Source: Dipetalonema caudispina
Taxonomy: Eukaryota > Nematoda > Chromadorea > Rhabditida > Onchocercidae
NCBI GenBank assembly: GCA_013365325.1
Contig: JABVXV010000120.1
Location: 1-64,000, forward strand
DNA: 64,000 nt
Reading direction: 5' to 3'
Shown: positions 1-13,533 of the stretch, one piece after another
Position numbering within the stretch: position 1 is the first letter of the stretch
Layout of the letters: each line of letters begins with the position of its first letter
The notes under the pieces: generated by a model
Told to the model about the DNA's origin: nothing
The model's input: only the letters and a program-made list of their open reading frames with translations
Databases searched by the model: none
Position numbers and translations under genes: made by a program

Positions 1-594
1 TTTTAATTTTTCCATTATTGTTAGTTTACATAAGAAGCGAAAGAAAAAAAAAAAAAAAAAAAAATAAAAAATATAGAAAAAGAAAAAAAAAATGATTTTT
101 TTTTTTTTTTTTCGTTTCATATTTTTTGTTAAATAATTTAAAAAGAAATTTGCAAAAATTTGTTTAACAAATTTGCTTGTTTTAATATGAATATGATATT
201 TTATAGTATTAATTAAATGGGAAAAAAAATGCTATCAGCGTATCCGTTAGGATTACGTAAAATAATAAACGGAAAATTAATTGAACAAAATACAGGAGAA
301 AGTGTATCCGGAAGATAGGTGAAATTCAAAGGAAATAATTATGAGAAGTTTTATGTTATGAATGTATTCCTTTTAGCATACTGTGATACATAACGAAACA
401 TTTCGGATCGTGTTATTTTGTTGCAGTAAATACAAAAACAGATCATTAAATGATACAACAAGAATATGCAGAAATTATAACAGCAAACGTTGTGCTATAA
501 ATTCATCTAATTAACTGAAGAAAAAAAAAAAACGTCCCTTAAAAGGAAAAATTTTTTCATTTTCGATTAACAGGTTCTGTTGTTTTTACATTTG

Positions 595-627
<33 letters not shown>

Positions 628-1096
628 TATTCGAAAGCATAAAAGGTTATTCCTGACTGATTTTTTCCCTATACTAGAATTCCTGTTTTTTTTTTTTTTT
701 TTTTTCTCTTTTTCTCCACCCAAAAAATATGTTAATAGATGTCACAGCTCACTATCATTCACAATATGATGATGAGATTCATTTGTTGTATTTTCAACAT
801 TTTTTTTCAAATGTATTTTCCATAACTGTAATACTTGTCAGTAGTAAATGTCATGGTTAAAAAAATTGTGTAATTCATGATTAGAATGAATAAGCAAAGG
901 GTAAAAATTTATGTGTAAAATTAGAAAGTTATTTTACCAGTAAATAAATAAGTGCAAAGATTGCAAGAAATTAAATTGTTATACTTTCTAACTGAATTCT
1001 TATTCTTATATTTTGCAGAAATAAATTATTTCTTGTAATTAGTGATTCATTTGATATATGATATTTAGCAAATTAATTTAACAGATTTAGATGTAT
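1..1096. other. Non-coding AT-rich sequence downstream of the LRR gene
   Basis: Runs of A (50-63, 594-623) and T (97-112, 686-705) and no convincing open frame, RNA gene or repeat family. It probably holds the 3' flank of the minus-strand LRR gene. Confidence 0.5.
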
Positions 1097-1102
1097 TTTA
1101 TT
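1097..1102 (-). terminator. Possible poly(A) signal of the LRR gene
   Basis: TTTATT on the plus strand reads AATAAA on the minus strand, about 50 nt past the stop codon at 1152. In DNA this AT-rich the hexamer can occur by chance. Confidence 0.35.
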
Positions 1103-1151
1103 ACATTATCACAAATTTCTACTTTTATATTCAATATAAAATTAATGAAAA

Positions 1152-4100
1152 CTATAAATTTAACAAATAAAGTGAAATTATTAATAATATTCCTGGATGT
1201 TTTAAAATTGCTCTATTAGTAATTTTTTTCTTCATTGAGCAATTTATTGCATATTTTGTTGAAATACAAATAGGCGCTATTTTACCACAATTATTTTGAT
1301 TACCTAATTGTTCTGTTAGGCATTCACAACCAACGATAACTTTTTTTAGGCATAAATTTTGTGCACCTTCAAGAAGATATTGCGGTAAATTTACAAATAC
1401 CTCCACAAGTATCGTATCATTCAAATGTTTCCAAAGATCAAATACATGAAGAAAATTAGATTTTTCGGCATGCAACATTTTTACTGTGCTATTGCTGAAA
1501 GCGTGTAATTCCATGTAATTAATGGTGCAATATTTGAGAATAAAGGAAGAAAGTTGAAAATTAGCGAAACTTTCACTTGCTAACAGTTTAATTTGTGTTG
1601 AGATTAATTCAATTTTTTCCATTTTAAGTCCAGAAAAGGCTCTTCTTTCAATTCTAACAATTTTTGTATGAAAAATTTCAAAAATTTTCAATTTTGCTGG
1701 CATTTTTGTAATTCTCAAAGCATCTGTCCGGAAAACATGAAGGGAAAAGATTTTGTCATTTTTAGCTAAGTTAATATCTAAATTTTCACAATCACCAATG
1801 ATTAAAATGGAAGAATTAATATTCGGAACATGTGCAAATTTTGAATTTGTACAAAAACATTTGGTAAGAAAATGATACAGTTTGCAAAAAATTCCATCAG
1901 AGATCCATTCCGGTGGTTCATGACAAATTTCCTGTTTTGAGCATTGATTAGCTTGAAAATACCAGGGTAAGTTCAAGGATACATATCCATCAAGAAGTAA
2001 ACTGTTTGTATCGCATTGCATTACGTTACAGTCGAATAAATTGTTTCGAGCATGAAAATAGATTGGTTGAAAATCTCGGAATGCATTGTCGAATGTACCG
2101 GATACTATTTCTGTTCCGGTAATTGCTAACTTTTTGACCTACAATGAATGCTTTTCATTTCAATATCTAAAAGTCTGAAAGATTCTGTTAAGGTCTAATA
2201 AATAAATTGAATCAATAAAATTTGAAAGAAATAAAAACGGAACTATCAAATACTAAAATCCTAAATTAATAATTATTAATAAGAAATGAAAATGATCTTG
2301 ATCTATACGAAGAAATTCATCAATTTTCCAACTAAGAATTTAACACAATATTTCGGCAAATAATATCGCAAAATAACGAAGAGCGTATGCTGTGCTAACC
2401 CAATTAAGTGAGTTTTGCGAATTTGAAATTTAAATCTCGAATTTGATCATCAGAATTATGAATTAATTTTCTTTTTTTTTTTTTTTTTGGTAATAAGAAT
2501 GGTAATTCAAATAAATTTTTCACCTTAGCTCCTGAAAATGATTGTTCCTCACAGCGATAGATTTTTGTTTTCATTAAAAGAAAATCGTTAGCTTCTAATT
2601 CGGCAAAACTTCGTTTCATAATATTTCTTATATGACAGCGAGAAAAATAAAGCGTTTGAACTTTGGCACCTTGAAAGACCATACTGTCTATAAGACTAAT
2701 ATTGCATCCTTGCCATAAAAATAAATTCACTGATACTGCAGCAAAAGAAGCCATAGATAATTTATTAATTTGTGTCCGATCGATACGAATCTCATTTGAT
2801 TGAAATCCTTTGAGAGCATTTTTCTCGATCACATTTATTTGACATCGAGAAATTTTCAAGCTTTTAAATTTTCCCAAATTTCGGAAAGCTTTAGCAGTAA
2901 TTCTATTGATTGTTGTTTCTATAATTTCCAACTTTTGTATTCTTGATTTCGTAGATTTTCCTATTCCAATTCCTTCTTTTCGACCATTTATATTCATAAA
3001 TTTAATTACAGCTATCTTTTTTATCATACTATTTGAAATGCTCAAAAATTTCGCATTATCAAATGCTTTTATAACTATTAAATCCATGATAGAATTATTG
3101 ATTGAAAAATGATCAATTTTTTGGCGAAAATTCCTCAATTTATTGAATTTTTTATTTAAATTCCAGGTAGAATTAATTAGTTGAATATTTATAGCTTTTA
3201 AGCCAATAAAGCAATCAGTTGGAGCAGTAAAATGTGCATCTTCAAAGATTACATCATCAATTGTTGAATTCTGAAATATAGCACTTTCCGATAATTGTAC
3301 GGTAATATTTCCACGCGCAAAAAAATGTTGAATTCGATACATTGAACCTGCAACTATTTTATCATGCAAATATGACAAGGACGAAAAAGTACAATTAAAG
3401 TCGTCTTATAGTCTCTTTTTTACATTTTTTTTTTTTTTTTTTTTCTTGAGAATGCAAAAAATTTTCATTTTATTACAATCTTTTATGCTTTGTGTATATA
3501 AATGTATTATTGGCACATTTATTTCACTTTTTTTTTTTTTTTTTTTCTTTGAATTTGCTAAATTTTTTTTTGTTTTTACTTTACATAACAATATGTTTGA
3601 AAATTTCATTTTAATTTAAATGTTTTAAATTTATTTAAAATCTTTTTTTTGTAGAATAGTATTGAAAGTACGAATAAAACTGATAATAATAGCTGTTAGC
3701 AATGATATGATAATCATCTATCATTGTTATCAATGATTACTACAATCATTTCTAATCAATCTAACTTACCAAAAGCGCCATATTCAATATGTTGTATGAG
3801 ACAATCACGAAAATATATGTAATTAACATCCGTAACATCACCAAAAGCTTCGGTAGCTAATATTTCAATGGTGGTATTCCGGAACCAAATATGTTTGATA
3901 TGGGTTAATCCTGAGAATGCATTTTGCGGTAGGTATTTTATAGTTGTTGCTTGCACAAATAATTGTTCCGGTGCTTTTCGAATTCCACGAAAAGCCCAAG
4001 GAAATATTTGCAAATTTTTTACATTAATAATCTGAAAGTTTGCATAAAAATTACAAGTAGGAATTTATAAATTCTTTAAAATATTTTCGAAATTTAAACT

Positions 4101-5350
4101 ATTTTGGTTAAATAAAGATAAAGAATGTTATAGTAACTTCATTCATTATCAAAATCAACCTTTTAAGGATTATAAACTTATCTTTTGATAAACAATTATG
4201 AAGAATAGGTAATGAATTATCACTATAAAAGTACTATAAAAAGCATTACAACTACGTTAATTCAAAGATTTACTCAAAAAATAAGACTACTTGTTTGGCT
4301 GTTAAAACTACTACTGCTAGTGAAATTGAAATATGATTATAATCAAATATTAATATTAATCATATTTAATCAAGGATTTTTAGGTTACTTATTTTCTGCT
4401 ACCCTAATCATTATCACCAATATTCCTTACTTAAGTATTCTTTACATATCTCAATCTTTTCTTATTTATTTTTACTAATCTTGTGCAATATAATATACGT
4501 CTATGATAAAAGGGTCACAGTTCACATCAAAAACGCTTCCTGCAACACTTTAAGAATAAAACGCTGGCTGATATCTTAGAATCTTTCAGATTTCGTTTTG
4601 CATTTTTGTGATATTTGTGTAGCAAATGAAATACCATACCTTAATTGTATGTTGAATAATTGTATTATTGAAGGTATCATTTGGTATTATCACTTGATCA
4701 CATGAATATATTATCAATGAATCGATAAATTGTATTGCACCGAAATGGAATAATTGAAATTCTTTGGAAGATATTCCACCAAATGTATCCTCACATCTGT
4801 AATTTTAATTATTCATAATATTTGAATAGCTGCAAAACAACGCTGGAAAGTCATTTATTTTACATCAAGAATTTTTTTTTTTTTTAGCAATTTTGAAATT
4901 TATGCTTAAGATTTGATGTGAAATATGTTTCTATGCAAATTCAACAAATCTGCAAAGTTTTACTACGAGCTTTTCCAATCAACATAAACAAAATCTACAA
5001 AAGCTAGGCTTTTTATTTTTTTAATTTTCTTTGAAAGCATATCAAATTATCTATCAAAATATGTTTGAAATATTCAAACTTAGCCTAGTTTAAAACAAAT
5101 CAAATATTCTAGTAATTGTATTACGGTATTTTTTTATGATTCCTTCGATACTTCAGTTGTTATATGAATAAAAAAAAAAAATAAAAAGCAGAGCTATGAT
5201 TTCTTTAAATGAGTAAAATTTCACAAAAAAAAAAAAATCTTATAGGCAAAATTAGAATGAAGTTGGAAAAAAATTCGGTTTTTTTTTTCTTTTTTATTTT
5301 TTACAATCAAATCTAAAAGGCATTTATCACATTCAATTTCATTTCTTAAT

Positions 5351-5394
<44 letters not shown>

Positions 5395-6824
5395 CTTCAG
5401 TTACACAACCAAAATTGTTTCACTGTTAACTGTTATAAAAAGTAAAAGCAACAACTATAAAATTTGTTGCATTGAACAAAATTAAATTACAAATTTTCTG
5501 AGAATATTTAATTTTTAGATCGTATTATGGTTAATCATATACATTTTATTTTTCAATGAAGAATTCTTCTTTTCTGTTCAAATATTTTTTTTTTTTTTTT
5601 TAAAATCATTGCTTTGTTAGCCAAAAGCCAAAAATTTTGCCACAATGCAGAAATGCAGAATCGTATCCGATCCTCCACCTTAATTATTATTCTCCTTGAT
5701 GTAAATAATAGTAGTATGAGGAAAAAATTAGCTTTTCCATTTCAATTAGTTTATGCAAAATGAAAAAAAATTGGATGTTTTGTGAAATTTATGAAACTTT
5801 TCCAGCAATCCATTCTTTTGTGATAATCGTATTTTTGTAATTTTTACAAAAAAGAAAAAACATTTTTCCTTTTGCAGAAATTTTAGCAAATTCAATTCTT
5901 TTAGTAAAATTTAAATTTAACTCGGAAAATTTATTAAATTTAACACTTATTCACTTGAATAATTTTGTCGTAAAAGAAAAAGTTTTGAAAAAAAGCATAT
6001 GAATTTCTTACCAAACAGAATTATCACTCACTCTTGAAAGTTTACAAATCAAAACTGAATTATTTTCCCGAACAATTTCAACTTATCTTTTCATCTAGTC
6101 ATACCTAACGGTAAAAATTAAAGAAACCCAGGCTACCTTATAGATATTACCGGATACGATCGATTATGGATAATATTTAAGATTTTCAAGTTATTGGAAA
6201 AAGTTGTATGAGGGATAAGAACATATTATCTGATAATGACAAAAGAAGAAAAGCAGAGAAAAAAATTGGTATGGAGAAGTTGATAAGCGGTAATGTCCTT
6301 TCAACTATCACTAATTAGAAATTAATTAATTATATGTATAATTTTAATAATTCAAGTTTCCTGGATAAGGTTCGAAATTCTGTCTGTATCGGCAATAATT
6401 TTTCAACTTTGATCATAACATGCACAGTAAGCAAAATGATTGATTCCTAATTAGTTCTTTTTTCAACTCTTTGCTTTTTCTTTTCCCGAAAAATTTTACT
6501 TTCCAATACAATTAAGTTATTTTTAAAGTGAAGATTATCTCCAATTTTAATATTAAAATGAGAAATTCCAAAAAAAAAAAAAAAAAACTTTTTCATATCG
6601 TCAATGAATTAAAATGAAATTACTGTAAAAATATTTTCTGAATGATAAATTTTTTTCTTTTTGTTCATGATTCATTTCAAGAAGAAGAAGAAGGAAATGG
6701 TTACTTACGAGCATACGACGGATCCATTTAAGCATAAGCAATTTAATGGACAATTGGCTAATGCTAATGATTTGGAGATGAGGAAAAGGAAAGCATAACC
6801 ATAGGTCATCAATAAGATGGACAT
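1152..6824 (-). CDS. Secreted leucine-rich-repeat protein (five exons, about 800 aa)
   Basis: Exons (minus): 6824-6709, 4796-4640, 4031-3770, 3404-2524, 2138-1152; 2403 nt in frame, 800 aa plus stop. Residues 1-23 are a signal peptide (MSILLMTYGYAFLFLISKSL), followed by a Cys-rich N-cap (CPLNCLC, residues 25-31). The rest is irregular LRRs of the form I..L....F.GL..I..I.., for example NAFSGLTHIKHIWF in exon 3 and SFSGAK joined to VKKLAIT across the exon 4/5 border. A Cys-rich C-cap (GCECL, NNCGK, CIS, INCS) precedes a hydrophobic tail (ILLIISLYLLNL) that could be a GPI-anchor signal or a membrane anchor. Family knowledge: extracellular LRR proteins bind other proteins at cell surfaces or in matrix. 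The exon 4 acceptor (ACTATAAG) is weak, but it is the site that keeps phase. The exact orthologue is not recognised. Confidence 0.85.
5353..5392. repeat. Long poly-T tract inside intron 1 of the first LRR gene
   Basis: About 40 consecutive T, the longest homopolymer in the window. Such tracts are common here and are frequent places for assembly length error. Confidence 0.9.
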
Positions 6825-9800
6825 TTTGTTGACAGTGGACAATTTTAGGAAAATAGCTTGATGAATGTCTACTCGTAACTTCCACATTCTATTGAAAAGC
6901 AAAAGTTGTAACTGAATTATTGATAAGTTGATTTCGTCATTGCCAATTTTCATCAAATTGGTCAGACACTCTTTAAAAGTCATTCAACATTTTAACTTAT
7001 CTAATTTACGTATTCTTAGAATTTTTTACTTTTTCACTCATTTTCAAATCTGTTAACTATTATTTTTTCTATTCTAAGAATTAAATTCATTCTTATTTAC
7101 GAAAAAAAAAAAAAAAGGAACTCTTAATCGGCTATTTATATATGAGTTGAAAATTTCATTCTTGATGATATGGAACAAAGCAAATTATATGCAAATTATC
7201 ACTACTATAACTAATCAATAGCTTCCAAAGTGTTGAAGCTTAACTATTATTGATAATTAAATTTAAAATTGAAAATCAGAAGTCAAATTAGATGGTATCG
7301 TTGTATTTTTTGGTAAAATTGTAATTTTCAAAAAAAAGTAGCAATTGTAATTGTTAATTTTTGCAATTAGCAATTGTAATTTTCTTTACTCATTTAACAA
7401 ATCATGCACTCTTCACGCTTAATTTGCATAATTAATGAAATTTAGATAGTGCCTGCTTTTTGTTTTGTGCACAAATGGATATTTTGGTGGAAGTTTCGTA
7501 TTTCCAATGCTTATTGGAGTTGTAATTAAAGGTCTAACAGCTGGTCATTTTGTTCTTTTCAAATTTATTTATTTGTCCCTTTATGAATGAATTTGTGGAT
7601 CAGTGCATGAGATCTTGTTATGCTCAAAATTGATGTCGTTTAGCAATTTTCAACAACGAAACAAAATTGATTTAAATTCATTTAACCATGGAAATGGAAT
7701 AAGTTTGTTGATCAGAATCATATTTATCGAGTAAATAAGAAATTGTTGCCATATTTTCAACATTCACAAAATACGATTGAACTCTTTAACTTATTACTAA
7801 ATGATCAAAATCATTTCGAAGTCAAAAAAAAAAAACATTTCAGAAGTAATGAATAGAAGATTTTTGATTTTTGAATTCTAATTCTAATTTATCATTCAAT
7901 TCTCATCAATGCCCTATTGTAGATTTCAAATTATACTTAAAATTTACTAAATTAAACATGTAAATTTTAACACTACTAGAACGGTCATCTATTTTATTGC
8001 AATGCATCATTCATGTTGTGATATAATAATTTTAGGGATTTTAATTTCTGCCATTAATTGTTGTAATTTAAGATTGCCTAAAATCACATACAATTGCTTG
8101 AATCATTTTTCCATTATAAAATGATGGAAAAATCAATCGTAATTTGGAATTTTAGCAAAACTAAAAAAAAGAAGAAATGCTTTTATATTGAATTTAATTC
8201 ATCATTTTGCTTATCATTTTTTACTACAATCATTGGTTCTTGTCATTTTTCAATATTTCTATGATCTTGAAAAAATACCATTAGGACAAAATAAATACAA
8301 ACCTATAAAAGATAGTTATGCGATCGCTATTCATAAATTTTATTAGTTTACTAAATTTATGATAAATTGTCTCGATTAAAATTACTTTGGAAATAATAAA
8401 CTAAATTTAATATATTAATACTGAAAAAAGTTCTTGCATCATCATTTACTTATATGTTTTCCGTCTAGCTTAACCTGAATGAATGTAGTTTTCACAACGG
8501 ATCATTCAGAAATCGTATATAAAGCCAAAAATAGCTTCCGATATTTGCAATTTAAGTAGATGTTTCAATTCGGATCAATAATATGAAAGAGATTGTTACA
8601 TACATTATACGATCCGGCAGAAAATAATTCTTCAACAGAATAATTTCTTGCAGTATGGTTATCTGTTAACTTTTAAAATACCATTTTTACTTTTTTGAAA
8701 TAAAATTTTCGCAATATTTCTAGTTCCCATCATATCAGCTTCATTTGAAAAGTAATCTTTAGGTACCGAACAAAACAACATAAAATGTTAATACGACTGA
8801 CTAATTTTGCGACCAAACGTCTAATCTTTCCGAAATGCAGAAAATTGTTAAACTGTTCAAATTTTGAGATTCTAACAACAAATCAAAAAATTTTCGAGAT
8901 CAATAAGAATGAATTAATTCCTTCAGTTCTTTGTTATGTTCATTGGAAAATTCAACTTTCTTGCTATCAATTGCTCTTGTGATAATACTTCAAATAACTC
9001 TTCCGATTTCGACTAAATTAATTAACCCTTATCGGTCGCGGTTAAAGTTGGAAATATTTCGACAATCAGTCATTCATTACCTTATTTTAATTTTATTTAT
9101 TGAAGAATTACCATTACTTTGATTTAATAACTTTTTCATTTTTAATTGAAAAGTTTTTTTTTTTTTTTTGTTTCCAAGATTCCATTTCAATTTTATTTAA
9201 ACTTGCAATCAATAATACACTATAAATTTTTCTGCCTTTATCATTTCGTTATTTTTATATTAACAAAAAAAAAAAATTTCATATCCATGCGAGAATTTAT
9301 TGAGAAGTCTTATTTTGCGCAAATCGTCTAATATTTATTTGGTAGAACTTGCCGAAATGATTAAATTTCGAATTTTGAAATCTTTTGGAGATTCAAAAAC
9401 TTTGCAAAATACCTAAACTAACCAAATGATCAAATGATTATTATTACTATAATATTGATTGAGATCACTGTTATCGAAATGCTATCAATTATTATCTAAC
9501 AACCTGTACTTAAATCTAAAATTATCATCACTTTCTCAAGTTTACCTTTCCTACATGCATTACTCATAAAGTTAGGAGTGAAAAAAGAGTTTTTAAATAG
9601 CAATAATATACGACAAATTTCAGTACCGGATTTCATTTCCGGATCTCCATTGCAGAAAGAAATTTAATTTTAGCAGGAGTTTTTTTTTTTTTTTTTTTGA
9701 ATTTGTAGTTTTTATTAATTTATCAATCAGTTATATCTGTTTTATGTGATTTGTATTGATTTTTTTTTTTTTAAGTGGTATTTTTAGGTGACAAATTTTC

Positions 9801-10410
9801 AGTACCAATAAGTATTTTCAATTATCTGATAAGTTTACTCCTAAAGAGAAATTTGAGAAGGAAAATCTTCTCAAATTCTCTCCTATCTTTTAGAATCTCT
9901 TTTGAGCTACTCTTTGAATCGAAATTAAAATTAGCATAATGATCAATTGTATACGAAAATGATATTAAACAAAAATAAATTTTGATCATTATTATGAGGA
10001 CAAATGGTCATTTAAATATAGTACACCTTTACCTTTATGATATTTAATATAATTGTATATCGAGTAGTAATATAATTTTTTTTTTTTCCGGATAAAATCA
10101 AATTTAAAATATCGATTATCTCAATCATTTTTGTTAAAAGCATTCAATTAAAGTGTAACAGATGAATTCATTAAGCGGTAAACCGTTTATTCTTGACGTT
10201 CGCGCTAAATTTTTTTTTTTTTTATCTTCACGTAAATGATTTGATGCTGTCATTCAGTGACGGTGACGTGGATGTTTACATACAAACAAACAAGAAAAGA
10301 AGAGAAAGAGAAAGAAAAAAAAGAAGGGTTAAATACCCAGTAGTGCGTTATGATACATTGAGCGTGATGTGGAATTATTTGATGATGATGGTGCTAATAG
10401 ATGGTGATGA

Positions 10411-10444
<34 letters not shown>

Positions 10445-10468
10445 GCTCATGATGATGATAAGGATGAA
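6825..10468. other. Intergenic region between LRR and collagen genes
   Basis: About 3.6 kb of AT-rich sequence with short open frames only (for example 8785-8982, 9146-9331). None has family likeness or splice-consistent neighbours. It should contain the LRR gene promoter on its left and the collagen 3' UTR on its right. A minus-strand AATAAA at 10186-10191 could be the collagen poly(A) signal. Confidence 0.5.
10376..10461. repeat. (GAT)n trinucleotide microsatellite
   Basis: Near-pure GAT/ATG repeats, purest at 10411-10444, lying just past the collagen stop codon in its likely 3' UTR. Confidence 0.9.
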
Positions 10469-12438
10469 TTAAGCTGATTTATGCTTTGCTTTCTTGGCTA
10501 CTGCCAAAAATACGGAACTTCGTGGTGGACATGGGCAATAATGAGCATCTGGACCTGGTAGACCCGGAGTTCCAGGCTGAAATGTTGATATATAATTTTT
10601 TTCTTTGCTTTAAAAATTTTAAAGAAGAAATCAAATTTGTACTTTTTATGAGAAAATATAGCAAATTATTTAAATCAAATTAGCCATAATTTTTTTTTTT
10701 CGTGAAATTTTGATTTTACTAATTATTTCTAAAAAAAAAAAATGGAAAAAATGAGAGAAGAATGTATTAGTTTCGAAAAGTTCCTTTCTAATTTGATAAT
10801 AAGTAGCAATTTACCGGTCCTGGTCTACCATCTGCACCACGTCTACCATCATTACCATCCCTTCCGGCTGGTCCTTGTTCACCTGGTTCTCCATCAGCAC
10901 CTCTTTGTCCATTATCACCTGGAGGTCCTGGTGGTCCCCGAGATCCAGTTGGTCCTTTTGGTCCTTGTGGACCAATTCCACGCTTGCCATCTCTACCTGG
11001 TGGTCCTGGTCGTCCTGGTGTTCCGTCAAGTCCTGGTTCACCAGGTTCACCTTGTGATCCTTGCTCTCCTGGTCTACCTCGTGCTCCTGGTCTTCCGTCC
11101 ATACCCGCTTTTCCAGGTGGTCCAGCTTCTCCCATTTCTCCTTGTGGTCCTTCTTGTCCCATTGGTCCCGGCGGGCAATCGATGCATTCACGTGGTGCAG
11201 GTGTTGTTATCGGTACAATAGCCGGTGGACCTGGTGGTCCATCTCCACCTGGATAACCATCCATTCCTTTTTCACCTATTTCTCCACGTGGGCCTGGTGG
11301 GCCCATTGGACATCCTTCTGCAGAAGGTCCACAATCTGCAATATGCATATTTTTAATTTAATTCGAATCATCTTCGAAATTGATTTCTTCCTTTTGAAAA
11401 GCCACAAAAAAAACAAAATTGTTACATGAAAAAACCATATCGGAACTTACTACATCGTTCAGGAAATTGAAATTGTCGTTTAAACCTTGCAAAGAGACTA
11501 GAAAAGGTTGGGGTTGCATCAGTGTTACCGGACGGATGCATGTGCAACAACAATATCCTTTGCCATGTATCATCTGCTACAGTCTAAAAAAAGGAAATCA
11601 TGATAACCGGAATTGAATTGATTGTAAAGATATGAATGAATGGAAGAGGATTACATCAGTAGAGGAAAGAAAACAGGAAAGGAAACGAACACGTAATAGT
11701 GTAGACCTATTTTCATCAATTCATTTCAAATTAAAATTCAATTAAATTAATGCCACCTTCATCCTGACAAGATATTGATTTCTAAATTTATGAATTTCTT
11801 CCTCACTTAGAATTTCTTAATAGTTCATTAATTGCAACGAGGAAAAGTGAAATAGAAGAATGATAGTTGGTATTTTGTTTTAAAATCGACTATCTTTTGA
11901 AAATTTTTAATTTTGGAAACTATGCTATTTTAAAAATTTAAAAATTAAGCAAAAATTTTATTCGAAATATACAAAGTATTACTTTACAGAGTACTTTTTA
12001 ATTAAATTGGTTAATTGATTAAATAAATTTGACATTCCATCTCCTTTTTTTTTTTTTTTTTTGGAAAAAAAATATTGTTACTTGAGTAATTTTTGATAAT
12101 TTTTTTTTTTTAATTTTAATTATCACTAATCTCTTTTGATAAAGATTTTTCATTCAGTGTTTTAGCTGTATGATAATAATTATGAATGAATGAATGAATA
12201 TTTGAAGATCTATACGATTATAATTTGATGAATGGAAAAAAAATTGATCAATTATTTTAATTATTAATTAATTTTCATTTAATCTGATCATACTAACCTT
12301 AAACTCTCCCATTTCATCCATAACATCATCATATAAGGTATTAATGTCGTTGTAAATAATGCAAACAGCAACCAGAGACATAATTATCACAAAGACGCTG
12401 CATGCTGTAGCAAGTCCCACGAATACCTTCACGCTCAT
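10469..12438 (-). CDS. Cuticle collagen (four exons, 300 aa)
   Basis: Exons (minus): 12438-12298, 11583-11451, 11335-10815, 10576-10469; 903 nt in frame. The N-terminus has a membrane/signal-anchor segment (residues about 5-30, [16 protein letters not shown]), then an ADDTW stretch. RFKR at residues 80-83 is a dibasic site of the type cut by furin/BLI-4-like convertases in nematode collagens. CNCGP follows and then Gly-X-Y blocks, interrupted once by a Pro/Thr-rich non-triplet stretch with two Cys ([10 protein letters not shown]). The C-terminus is [13 protein letters not shown] plus a short basic tail. Length, Cys pattern and exon layout are those of nematode cuticle collagens secreted by the hypodermis and cross-linked in the cuticle. 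The family is certain; the individual orthologue is not named. Confidence 0.96.
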
Positions 12439-12446
12439 CTTGCTAC

Positions 12447-12448
12447 CT
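12447..12448 (-). promoter_or_regulatory. Likely splice acceptor 8 nt upstream of the collagen ATG
   Basis: On the minus strand the sequence TTTTTAG precedes GTAGCAAG and then the ATG at 12438. An acceptor this close to the start is typical of spliced-leader addition, though a cis intron in the 5' UTR would look the same. Confidence 0.6.
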
Positions 12449-12479
12449 AAAAATTTTCAAATTATATATATTTATCGAT

Positions 12480-12510
<31 letters not shown>

Positions 12511-13507
12511 CACATATTTTATATTAAAATTAAATGATAAATTTTGAATAACTATAAATTGATTCGTTTGAAATTTCATAAAGAATAATTTTTTATCAAT
12601 AATTAAAATTTTTTATTAATTTCTAATAATTTTTTCAAAAACAATTAACTATAAAAATTATCTTATCAACAGAATTATTTTTTAAATTTTCTTTTTGTTT
12701 TTTTTTTTTTTTTACTTTCGAATTTTTTCCATTTTTAATTAATATTAAATTTCCCCGTAATAATGATAATATATTGATCAAATTTTTGATTATCTTTAAA
12801 TTAAGGATAAATTTTTTCATCCATCTTTTAATACGATATTTTATGAGATGTATTTATTATTGTTAATAATTCGTTAAATTTTATAACTGATACAAAAATA
12901 TTTCTGATTATATGAACGAATGAAATTATTGCCACACAAAATAAATATACAATAAGTAATGAGAAATTTCTGATGATAGTAGTTATCATCCAACTGACGA
13001 TCATTTATGATATTACTTAAGAAGGAAAATGAAACGCTTATATTTTCGGGTATAACATCGTTTTCATGACCGCCCTCCTGTAATATCAATACCAATCTTT
13101 AATTCTTCCCATTTTTCAATCATTTTTTCGCAAGCAGTCCAATCACCAAACGGTACTACAAATTTAAAAGCAAGTTTTACTGGAATTAATGGGTGAAGTA
13201 GTTTTTTGCGCTAACAATAATTTATTAATTCTTGTCGAAAAAAAAAAAAAAAAAGTTTTTCCTCTATTCTATTTTTTTTTTTTTTCTTTTTCTCTAATAA
13301 TATGATGATTGTGATACGATAGCGATTTCTCTAAAGATATAACGGCGATGATACGATACCATTCTATCATCTAAATTTTTCTTCATTTTTACATACTTTT
13401 GAAAATATTGAGGATAGCTTGCAATACAACGATAAATAATGTTAGGTAAAATTACCTGTTTTTTTTTTTTTTTAGATAGAAGAAACAATTAATGTTATTT
13501 GAATTAG

Positions 13508-13533
13508 GAGAGAGAGAGAGAGAGAGAGAGAGA
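13508..13533. repeat. (AG)n microsatellite
   Basis: Uninterrupted AG dinucleotides in intergenic DNA. Confidence 0.9.

Noticed and set aside
3406..3609. Lysine-rich minus-strand frame
   Set aside because: It is translated poly-A/poly-T tract within an intron of the LRR gene.
10742..11429. Several open frames on both strands overlapping the collagen exon
   Set aside because: They are out-of-frame or antisense shadows of the Gly-X-Y repeat, whose GGT/CCA codon bias leaves all frames open.
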